Position numbers and translations under genes: made by a program. This document shows, piece by piece, positions 50,133 through 59,500 of a DNA stretch of 64,000 bases. The stretch lies in assembly GCA_963931865.1 (NCBI GenBank), contig OZ007513.1, positions 186,001 through 250,000 of the forward strand, given 5' to 3'. The DNA comes from Axinella damicornis (Eukaryota > Porifera > Demospongiae > Axinellida > Axinellidae). The notes beneath the pieces are model-generated. The model saw only the letters and a program-made list of their open reading frames with translations, did not search any database and was not told the DNA's origin. The first letter of the stretch is position 1. The number at the start of each line of letters is the position of its first letter.

Positions 50133-50712
50133 ACACTTCAGCACTGTTGCATGGATGCCCTTGTACACACTGTATGAGCACGTCTCCATCAATGATGATA
50201 CAAGCACATTGACAACGTGGCTATAATATTATATTGGAAGTGCTATTTACATTAATTCAAGGTTCAGGGTTTACTATTACACAACTATCCTTATAGACTT
50301 CTTTTGTACCCATGTAGGCATGAAAATATGCATGATCCCACGCCATATATGCACCTAATTATTGTATGGCTGTGGATTGTACCATCTGCACTTTGAGGTG
50401 ACCAATTAAAGGAAAGATGTGCAGTGCTTGCATACAGGCTGAATATTGGTCAACGTTAGCAGAATTATTATGAGTGTATATTATTATCTTAATTACGAAT
50501 ATCCGATAGTCATAATTTTATTATGCCTTCACGTGCTGTGTACAGGTGCATGGTTCAATATGCCACTGCAAAAATAATATTATGCAGCGTACACGTGAAA
50601 TGACAAAAACTAATTCACACATGCTGAAGAAGAGTTGAAGGAGCACAGCCTTGTCAGCTTCTTGCAATAATGCATACTAAAACTAATCTAGGTAACTATG
50701 TCATGCATTCAC
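50133..50712. other. Convergent spacer MFAP1 / glycosyltransferase
   Basis: AT-rich 3' flanks of both genes. AATTAAA at 50404 is a possible polyadenylation signal for MFAP1. No gene or repeat recognised. Confidence 0.6.
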
Positions 50713-52122
50713 CTAGCTAGTTGAGGCGATGTTTGCCGCACGATCCAAAGCATCGAGGATCTGGCTGCACTGGTTCTTCACGCTGTACTTCCCCACAGCA
50801 AGCTTCTCACAAGCAGGCCCCTTTGAAGTCTTCCAATCCTCCTCCAAGGCCTTGATGATACCAGCAGAGAGACCTGAAGTAAATTCCTCCTTCTCTTCCA
50901 TGGACGATACCTCAGGCACAAGCAAGCCTACATCTGGGGACACAAAGTCCCTTGGCCCACCAGAGTCTGCACCAATCACAGGTGTCCTGCACGCCAAGCA
51001 CTCGATGAACACCAACCCAAACGCCTCGTTCCACGAAGGGAAAACCCCTAAATCGGACACATTGTATATCTTGGCCAATTCCGGATGCAGCTTGTGGCCA
51101 AGAAAGTAGACGTGTGCTAGTCCCTTGCCCCTGGCCAAGTCTTGGTACTTCTTCTCCGTCTCCAACGAGCCAGTACCGCAGATGATTGTGGCAACCTTCT
51201 TTCCTTGCCTATTCCCCCAAGCTTCATACTCCACAGCAGCCGTCAACAGACAGTCCAATCGTTTGGATTCAGCAAACTTACCCACAAACGTGACAACCTT
51301 GTTGAAGTCGCCCGGGACATTTACTGATGCCTCTGAACTGCCCTCATACGGGACAGTGGAGAACGAGGACAGAACCTCCTTCCTGTTCAACGTTGAATCG
51401 TACTTGAAGATGTTCTGGTTGATCCCATTGGGTGAACGTACAATTTGATTGGTTGGGTAATCGGGGAAGACCTTGTGGAAGGTGGCCACCTGCTGCTCTG
51501 AAATGGCAAACACTACTTGGAATGGACTGTTTGGTGCAAACACCGACTCCTTTCGGACGAGTGGGAAGAAGCGGAGCGGAAATTCTTCTGGGTTATTGCC
51601 ACCACACTCGTGCTCGAACATCTTCAAAGCAGTGCCATGCACAAATACACCTGCTGCAACGTCAGGCTTGCCTGCAGCCTTGCGCCTTGCTAGAACGTCC
51701 TTCAATACGATCGGGTTCAAGAAGCAGTGGTGGGCCAGAGCATGGGTGAAGGTTTCCCCGGTGCTAGCCTCACATCTCTCCATAAAGTCATAGACAGTGT
51801 CGGTCAAGCGCTTCCGGTAAGCAAGGAAGTCCTCTTCAGACATGGTGTGCCACCTGTAGCTGCTGACGGGCGAGACAGACTCGCAGATAGGAATATCGTG
51901 GTCCAGCTTGAAGATTTCGTGATCAGAGCCCTCTGAGTGCTGCGTCCTGGACGGCCAAATTGACCAGGAGCTGGTGTTCTCCATTGTGTTGAAGGTGACG
52001 TGGAGCGCCTCGTGCAGAATGCCACTGCCCGGCGCGAAACTGTTCTGCGTCTGCCAGTTGTTGGTGCCCAGCTGAAACATCATCCTCTTGCGATCGTTCT
52101 TGGACTCATCGGGCTGAGACAT
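50713..52122 (-). CDS. GT4-family (GT-B fold) glycosyltransferase, intronless
   Basis: 469 aa in one exon. The C-terminal half has the classic group 1 glycosyltransferase signature: FVGKFAESKRLDCLLTA (donor-domain start), IICGTGSL, VYFLGHKLHPELAKIYNVSD, then the E-x7-E motif as EAFGLVFIE, followed by CRTPVIGADSGGPRDFV and GLLVPE. A PNGINQNIF loop marks the hinge to the N-terminal domain. These enzymes transfer a sugar from a nucleotide-sugar donor with retention of configuration. Substrate unknown. No signal peptide or TM is apparent, so it is probably cytosolic. Being intronless among intron-rich neighbours suggests retroposition or horizontal transfer, not proven. Divergent from the Death-domain gene with only 106 bp between start codons. 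Confidence 0.85.
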   Translation of the reverse strand: MSQPDESKNDRKRMMFQLGTNNWQTQNSFAPGSGILHEALHVTFNTMENTSSWSIWPSRTQHSEGSDHEIFKLDHDIPICESVSPVSSYRWHTMSEEDFLAYRKRLTDTVYDFMERCEASTGETFTHALAHHCFLNPIVLKDVLARRKAAGKPDVAAGVFVHGTALKMFEHECGGNNPEEFPLRFFPLVRKESVFAPNSPFQVVFAISEQQVATFHKVFPDYPTNQIVRSPNGINQNIFKYDSTLNRKEVLSSFSTVPYEGSSEASVNVPGDFNKVVTFVGKFAESKRLDCLLTAAVEYEAWGNRQGKKVATIICGTGSLETEKKYQDLARGKGLAHVYFLGHKLHPELAKIYNVSDLGVFPSWNEAFGLVFIECLACRTPVIGADSGGPRDFVSPDVGLLVPEVSSMEEKEEFTSGLSAGIIKALEEDWKTSKGPACEKLAVGKYSVKNQCSQILDALDRAANIASTS

Positions 52123-52228
52123 TTTGGCAGTTTTGTTCAGTTAGCTCATCCCAAGGCACCACCCCTGTTCGCATGCATTATATTGAGTGGGTGGGGCTCT
52201 AATTGCAGGGCGTATCTCTATTTGCAAA
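52123..52228. promoter_or_regulatory. Probable bidirectional promoter
   Basis: Only 106 bp separate the start codons of the glycosyltransferase (-) and the Death-domain gene (+). It includes a GTGGGTGGGGCTC GC-type box near 52188-52200. The shared promoter is inferred from spacing. Confidence 0.45.
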
Positions 52229-54092
52229 ATGGCTGAACCTCTCGGTGAGTCCTGGAGTGTATTTTGTCTACCGTGTATTAACGAGTGATTAGCTAGCCAT
52301 GCTGTACTCCAACTTGCAGGGAAGCTAGACGTACGGAATCTCTGTGATGAACTGACTGAAGTGGTTGACTGGCACCAGCTGGGGATCCAACTCGGCATAC
52401 CGCCTCATTTGCTTGCAACCATTGAGGCGAACCATCAGCAGAATGAGCGACGGAAAACAGAAACTTTGGATCTGTGGTTGCGACGCACACCCAGTGCCTC
52501 GTGGGGGGACGTGGTGGGAGCTCTTCGCCGGATGGAGTTGATCAGAGTTGCTGAAAACATTGCTGCAAGTAAGATAGAGGAGCATATACTCCCAGTGGCT
52601 GCTTCTATAGTTCACAGTATACTAGGGTTGTTTTATAGCTAGCTACAAGTTAGCCCACGGTTGCAAACACGGCATGAATCAATATTTGCATCATCATAAT
52701 TTTGTTGTGTCAATTCACATGACAAAGAGTGTTGTTGAAGTAGCTAGCCTCATTCCCTCACCCCAGCGTCATGACAAAGAGTGTCACAGTTGTTGAAGTA
52801 GCTAGCCTCGTTCCCTCACCCCAGCGTTGGGTTGAGAAGGACTGGGAACGAGGCTAGAAGTAGCAATTTATTGTTGAAATCATCCAGCAGGAGTATTTGA
52901 AGGTGGTGCCAGTACAGGCCAGTGTAGTAATGAGTCATTCTAGTGATTGGTATAAGGTTGCATGACAATAGCACAACTGTGCCATAGTTAAGACCTTTTG
53001 CAGGCAGTCTGCCGTAGTAAGACATTTTGCAACTGGTTAAAACAATAATAGTGAAGGTGAAGAACAGATCTATTGATAATACATTTTACTGAGTGCTTCT
53101 TTACTCTGCACAGAAATGGTTCGGGTTGGTCCGATTCCTCCTCACGTGGATGACTCTCTATTAGGTTAGTCTGACAGAATAATAGTTGCATGGATGCTAC
53201 GGAAGACCACAAGAGTGAACTACTACTAGTATCCTACCATTGTACATGTATACCCACTCCTCTACTGCTCTTCCTCGTCCACTGTAGCTATGTACAATGG
53301 AGCAGTGCAGTGGAAAGTCTAATCTGATTGATGAATATACTTGCACAATGTCATCTCTGTCACACTGACAATACTACCACAACACACTTCATGCATTATG
53401 CATCACACAGCTGTGCCTCTACCCTAGAGCAGCTTTGTATGTTCAGTCCTGTTAGCAGTGTTAGGTATATTCACATGCATCCAGTAATTTTAAAAAACCT
53501 CCCGATCACTTTGCACTGCCATCTCAGCACTGCTATAAACAGTGCATCCTCATGCATTATGGCAGGCTGCCTTAACTAGTATTGTAACCATACACTCATA
53601 CATTCATAAATGCAAACACTGTCTGAGATCTCCGCTATACACTGCAAGATTAACTAAAGTGTAGAAACTAGAAAGAACCGTTCACGTAGTAACACAGCAA
53701 AGTATGCTACTCAGTATAATGAGTGCCTAGGGAAGAGGAATTCATGATCATCCTATAATGTTGTCTCTTATGTTGCCACTGCAGACACTAATCCAGCTCT
53801 ACCAGAGTTACTCAATTTCCAAGGGAGGAAGAGAAAGATCAACATTGCCCAGGAAATTGGCATTCATTATACCACATTTGGCATCCTCCTCCTCAATGAC
53901 AGAAATGGAGCACGAGTTGATGCTATTGCCCTCAAACGCATGAACAATGCTCAGCCGATCAACACGGAGGTTCTCCAGGAGTGGCTCGCTGGGAGCGGGA
54001 GGACACCCGTGAGCTGGAGAACACTGATTGGGGTGCTGCGTGATCTCGGACTTAATGTGCTTGCTGATGACATTGAAGCCACATTTCATTAG
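52229..54092 (+). CDS. Tandem Death-domain protein (two DDs)
   Basis: Four exons, 52229-52244, 52320-52568, 53114-53164 and 53785-54092, all phase 1 junctions, 207 aa. DD1 (residues about 6-88) shows the DD helix pattern: LCDELTEVVDWHQLGIQLGI, then PPHLLATIEANH, then ETLDLWLRR with SASWGDVVGALRRM. A 17-residue linker exon (ending HVDDSLLG) leads to DD2, which begins PALPELLNF and ends with LQEWLAGSG, TPVSWRTLIGVLRDLGLNVLADDI. Both keep the W-x-x-L signature near helix 5. DDs form homotypic oligomers in apoptosis and innate immune signalling. It is probably a cytosolic adaptor. The linker exon has the same 51-nt length and VDDS-LG ending as those in the gene at 56553, so the two genes share an ancestor. 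Confidence 0.85.
52741..52856. mobile_element. Foldback MITE and partial copy in Death-domain gene intron
   Basis: The full element 52803-52856 (TAGCCTCGTTCCC...GGGAACGAGGCTA) is flanked by GAAGTAGC on both sides. A 58-bp upstream segment repeats its left arm and flank (52741-52775), so the left part has been tandemly duplicated after insertion. Confidence 0.8.
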
Positions 54093-54943
54093 TTGGAAAT
54101 CTACAACTTAGTTAGTTAATAGTTACTGGACTCTATTTTACCCTGTATAATTAGATAACAAATGCAGAGTGCTTTTTGATATGACCCAGAGAGAGGTGTA
54201 GTCCATCACCTGTAACTATTACTCTATTTGTAATTCAAGTTACACTATTCTTATAATACGTGCAGTATAGACACAGGCCATTATTCAGTATGGTGTGTTA
54301 TACCCAGATGTTGGCTATATCAAAGCTGGATCCTATAGCGTAGAGCAGTGACAAAATTAAATTAAGAAGCCATGCCAGCTGCCTCTGCAACCATGCATGC
54401 CACCATTGCCCCAAGACCCATGACATCAGGATTGAACTCTTAAAACACTACCACTTATACACAGGGCATATACTCGTATATCCAAATTCTGGGAGGTCTC
54501 CCTTGCCATTGGCAGGGCTAGCTAGTGCTAGAGTTAGCAAATCCCCTGTCAGTTTCTCTCAGGGACTGTACCGGTTTCTATGAAGCCTGTACGGTTGTCA
54601 GCCGGAAATATTTTTTGGGGCCTCATACTCAATAGCTTGTTAATGGGGCCCAGGACCTGCACGAACTTGAACCTCCTGCACTGGGTTATCAACTTATCAA
54701 ATCAACGTGAACCGAACTGAACTTCAAGGGAGTACAAACTGAACCTAATTGGCACCACAGTACAAGTGATATACTGATATGCTATGTACACAGTGGGTGT
54801 AAGTACTACAGTATGATTGTGAAGACATGCTTTTGCTCCGCTGTATATAGAAGGCTGTTCCCTCACCACCATACACACATTGACACATAACGGTTGCAAC
54901 TCTGGTATATAGTCATACACTAAATTCCAACAGCATTCAGCAT
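54093..54943. other. Intergenic
   Basis: AT-rich spacer between the Death-domain gene and the convergent receptor. No repeat or coding segment recognised. Confidence 0.6.
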
Positions 54944-56104
54944 TCAGGCGGTGCTACTGTAATCTTGTTTGTGCGTGTCCCAGACAAGCGGTACATCTTC
55001 TGAATCCTCATGAGAGGGTTCAAAGAAAGTTTCGCTGGGCTGCCGGTACAACTCACTGTTGTGATTTACGGTTGTGTTCTCCAGAGTAGCTTGGAGCTGC
55101 TTCTTCCGCCGGCCATGTATGCATTTATCGGTCACTAAAGAGAGGGGCAGGAAGATGGCCGTCAGTAGAGCAACAGGAATAAAGACACCTCCAAGTGGAG
55201 TGATTACGGCATAAACCACCCAGACACCAAAGCTTTGCTTGTTGAATGGCAAGTAAGCATGGGTTATCACTTCAACAACACCGAACACAAATATGACAGC
55301 CAGGAAGAAAAGCGAGAATATCGAGTCTGTGATCACCTTTTCCATCAGGTTCTGAGAGTCACTGTAATTCTTGATTGTACAGCCAAGCAAGCACAGCGAT
55401 GTAAAAAAGAGCACAAATGTTAGAAAAACTACCAGTCCAAATGGTATATCCCACAGCACTATTTGTTCGACTAATCCTGCTGTGTGGAAGGTGCAGTTCT
55501 TCTGGATACTGCCAATCCAACACCACGGACCGGTAGCACCATACGAGTTGGTGGCGAAGGGTACCCAGTCAAAGAGGAGGGGGAGTCCGAATACAAGGAC
55601 CAAAAAGACCACTTCTAGTTTGTTGATCTTGCAGCCACAGCATGTGAACGTGCAATTGATTCTCTTGTGACAGCTGTCGACACGTTCAGGCTTCCAAGGG
55701 GTTGCATCCCACACCTTGAAGAAGAGGACCATGCTTATCCCCAGTGTGAACAAGAGCTGAACAGATCCACAGTACTGGATCAGAAAACCAAACGTTTTAC
55801 AGACGTCATGAGGGAACAAATCAGGCTGAGAATGCATCGCAAGGACCAGTTGGTACGGCACCGTGGCTGCAGTGAGCCAAACAGTGAGGCGCTTCACAAC
55901 AGTTCCACAGAATTTCAGCTTCTCAAGTTTCTTTTTGCAAAGTACTTTCTTAAGTACTGCTAGTGTTAGAAGCACCACAAGCACTACAAGCAAAATAGCA
56001 CCACAAATGGCTGCAGTAATGCGTCTTACCAGAGCAACGTGTGTGAACTGCTCGTAAGTAATAAATCCAGAGCAATTTTCGAACGAGAATGATTCGGCCT
56101 CCAT
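54944..56104 (-). CDS. Seven-TM receptor
   Basis: 386 aa from MEAESFSFENCSGF; a Met 12 residues upstream is also in frame, but the chosen start matches the 41941 paralogue. This copy sits away from the main cluster, beyond MFAP1 and the Death-domain gene. It is closest to the receptors at 41941 and 37013 (same VWDATPWKPERVDSCHKRI segment, same GLPLLFDWVPF). Differences: a longer basic loop after TM1 (KKVLCKKKLEKLKFC), loop 2 GPWCWIGSIQKNC, and a tail in which the motif is eroded to RQPSETFFEPSHEDSED. It is divergent from the 2A/Death-domain gene. Confidence 0.87.
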   Translation of the reverse strand: MEAESFSFENCSGFITYEQFTHVALVRRITAAICGAILLVVLVVLLTLAVLKKVLCKKKLEKLKFCGTVVKRLTVWLTAATVPYQLVLAMHSQPDLFPHDVCKTFGFLIQYCGSVQLLFTLGISMVLFFKVWDATPWKPERVDSCHKRINCTFTCCGCKINKLEVVFLVLVFGLPLLFDWVPFATNSYGATGPWCWIGSIQKNCTFHTAGLVEQIVLWDIPFGLVVFLTFVLFFTSLCLLGCTIKNYSDSQNLMEKVITDSIFSLFFLAVIFVFGVVEVITHAYLPFNKQSFGVWVVYAVITPLGGVFIPVALLTAIFLPLSLVTDKCIHGRRKKQLQATLENTTVNHNSELYRQPSETFFEPSHEDSEDVPLVWDTHKQDYSSTA

Positions 56105-56552
56105 GATCTCACCAGCTGACCAACAGTCTAGGTAGCTCACTTATCCCAGATTAAACTCGCACTTGAGTCCTGCAGCCTCGCCTCCTCCCTCCTCCTGTTT
56201 TTCTCCTGAACGGATAGTCTCGGTCCCACACACAACCAACCCCAGCGCGGATCGCTTCCAGTCAAACAAACGAGGGATGTTTGATTTCATGTCTCCTCAC
56301 TGTACCGCAGTCATACGTCCCACTATTATTAGACTAGCTTCTCTCTGCAACATCTCCGACAGGAAACTCTTCGCAAGCAGCTCCCACCGCAATGCTATTA
56401 TGGGCGCCGCGCGGGCGGGCCTTGGGGCGGGCCGTGGCAGAGGCCGGCCATGGATAACGTCTATGGGGAAATCCCACTAATCCCACCCATTTTTCTTGCA
56501 GCTATGTGTACGTACGTACAGTGTTGATCGTCGAAAGCCTACAGAAAGTGAA
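56105..56552. promoter_or_regulatory. Divergent 5' region with GC-rich core
   Basis: About 450 bp between the starts of the receptor (-) and the 2A/Death-domain gene (+). A CpG- and GC-box-rich core (GGCGGGCC, GGGGCGGGCC) lies at 56403-56435, followed by an AG acceptor-like TTTTTCTTGCAG ending 56500. So a 5' UTR intron is possible and would place the start of exon 1 at about 56501. Confidence 0.4.
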
Positions 56553-59500
56553 ATGGGGATCGATCTCGCTACGTGGCGAGCTCGAATCGGGCTCAACTAC
56601 TACCGCCATGGCTACCGCCCGCTCCCTGTCCAGTGGAGGGCGGCCAGATGGGGGGTGGGGGAGGTCGTGAACGGCACTCCTCTAGTGCTGCAAGGCTGCA
56701 TGTCGTTCGTCTCTCTGTCTCTGATACTGGAATATGCGTTCCGCAGGTGGGGAGGCTGTCCAAAGGGGAGGAGTGGGTGTGGCAAGGTGCGCCGTCCCAA
56801 GTTGGGGGGTGGTTCTGTCCCGAGCAATGAGGCCAGAGGGATGGCGGGAGTGCGCAGTGGGGTGTGCTTACTGCTCGGAGTGTGTGCGGTGGTGCTGTCT
56901 CTACTTCTGATGGCAGGAGACGTTGAGAGAAACCCTGGGCCCACAGACAAGGAAGGTACCCAAGTTTACTGCAATGGCTGCTAAGTTTTGTACACCCATA
57001 GACTTCTATTGCAAATTCCAGTGATTGTTTGGTGAATTACTGCCCAATGAATACTGTACTAATATAACGTTCTTATTCTCTGTGCAGGATCTGATCAGGT
57101 GGATAAGGCACTCCCTAGTGTGGATGATTCTCCATTAGGTTAGTTGAATAGATTGAAGCAGGAGCGCATGAGCTGCTGAAGGAGGCGAAGGAGCGTTGAA
57201 CTCAGCATGCCGGCCGTAGCGGAAGTAGTAATACCTCATACGTCTCAAACTTTACCTTATACGGCAAGGGGCCATTCTGTAAAAGTAGGAAAGACAAATT
57301 GGCGTTTGTGCGGTACCGCAAAGGTCTTCCATACTACAGTAAGGTATGACTGTTAGGCGTGAGGGATCACAACATATGTCTATACTAGTTTGACGCTCCT
57401 TCGGCGGCTCATGCGCTCTTGATTGAAGATAAAGTGTCTTCATAACTTTCTTTCAACATTATTTTCCAACAGGAGAAAAAGATCTCTTTGACGTACTGGC
57501 AGAGATGATGCTGGTTGTTGGCAGATGGAAGGCCATTGGCAGAGGGTTCCGAATTGACTCTAGACGTCTGGATCAGATTCAAACTGATAACCACGATGAT
57601 TATGAAGAGTGTTTGTCGGGCGTGCTCACATGCTGGCTAAGGAAGAACTATGACGTAGAGCTGTTTGGCGAGCCAACGTGGAGAACGGTGGTGAAAGTGG
57701 TGGCACATTCTGCAGCTGGGGACAACTGTGCACTTGCCCTGAGCATTGCAGGAAGACACTCAGGTATGTAGCAGACTCCTGTACTGATCATTATGGCTTT
57801 GAAACATGACACACATCTGACCTGAGTTTGAAGTTCAAGGTGACTTGTCTAGCGCTGGAGACAAAAATCGGAACAAATCCAAAACTGCTGTACGATAGAC
57901 GTAAGTTACTTTTACTTTACTTATAGCCGCCAAAGAGGGGTGCATTTGCACCCCCTTAATCCGCCACTGACAGTCGCCAAGATTGCAGTTAGAAGACATG
58001 AATTACTCTCACCTTATAGTCTAGAGCCTCAATAGGCTGAGACTCAACCCATAGTACACTGAGGGGTCTACAGGATTTAGAGCCCCGCGGACACTGTATA
58101 GACACCAGAAGTACAATGGTGTCTATAGGTTTCCGAGGGGCCCATAGCCCCTGAGGGTTTCATCGTTTATACTATACAGTTGGCAGCCAATCAAATCACT
58201 GTCTGTATTAGCAGCTGCAGTTAGTAACTGTCCAGTCAGAAAGCAGAGATGAGTGTGTTTATAGCAGCTGGTTTCACCGTCTGCCAGTCTAGATGCTAGA
58301 CCCTCCCTCTCCCCCCCTGATAATGAAGGAAGGGGGGAAGGGAGGGTCTAGTGGCTAGACTGTGAACTGTCCGCTACCTGACAACTCTACTTACTTGTGC
58401 CTCACGTTTTGGACAGTGATTCCGAAGCGGAACCAGACTCTGAGATTGCACCACTTATGACACTTATGGAGGCGTTTTGTGAGACGTAGACGAGCCAAGT
58501 CACGTGTTTGGTTCCAGCACACAATGTGTTCGCACCCTATACCAGAGAACTCCACGTGGTCTATTGCAGGGCACTGTACAACTACAGGTGTAATAAGTGA
58601 ATTCATTTGACCAATCAGATTGTACCATTGAAGTTAGTAGTTAGTAAACAACCACTCATCTCTTATCTACAGTGGTTACGAGTACTGCTTCACAAACGTC
58701 CACCAGAAGTCAAGTCTCGTGTGTTAGCAGCACAGTACTGGCTGGTGTCAGTCCCAGGCCCGTCTCCTCCACTTCCACTCAGAGTGAGGGTCTCAGTAGC
58801 CATAGTTTGGGTGTGGGTGTGGCAGGTGCACTTTTTTTAGGGCAACTGCCTGAACTTCACCCCCTTAGCTAGCTTCATGCCGTAGTTGTACTTCAATGTA
58901 ATGCTGTACAACTGTGATTTTCCTGCCAGTGTGTGCTTGGTACTTGTAGCATACACCAAAAATTGTCTAGCAACAGATGCACATTCAATTCAGCACCCTG
59001 CCGGACCAATACCACTTCGTAAATCTTACGAACAGAGCAATTTCAAAACTCGTAAGTCTTAGTAACTAAGACTTAGACTTACGAGTTTTGAAATGGCTCT
59101 GTTGCTGAGTGTGTACTTGCAAGGGGTTGTAGATGGGCAGGTTGCGCGTGCGAGCAAGCCGGGTCTGACTTCGCCCAGGTTCGTGATCGTGTTTGGGTTT
59201 AGTCTCGCAGGCCAAACCCTTTTTCCTGTTTGGGGTGCGGCCGTATGCGTAACTTCCTAGCTTTACAATTAGTGTGGAGCTCACTCATACTCAGCCCAAT
59301 AAGCAAAGAGATATACCATACCCGGATGTTGTGGAGATCAGCTGCGCAGGTCACATGTATACTGTGTATGGTCATCATACGATCTGGTAACACATATTTT
59401 GACGTGAAACTTTGAAGTCAAATCAGTGCTCAAATCAAGACCTACTTTGTCGGTACCATGTTGTGACAGAGACCACAGTGAAAGCCCCAGGGAGGCCTCT

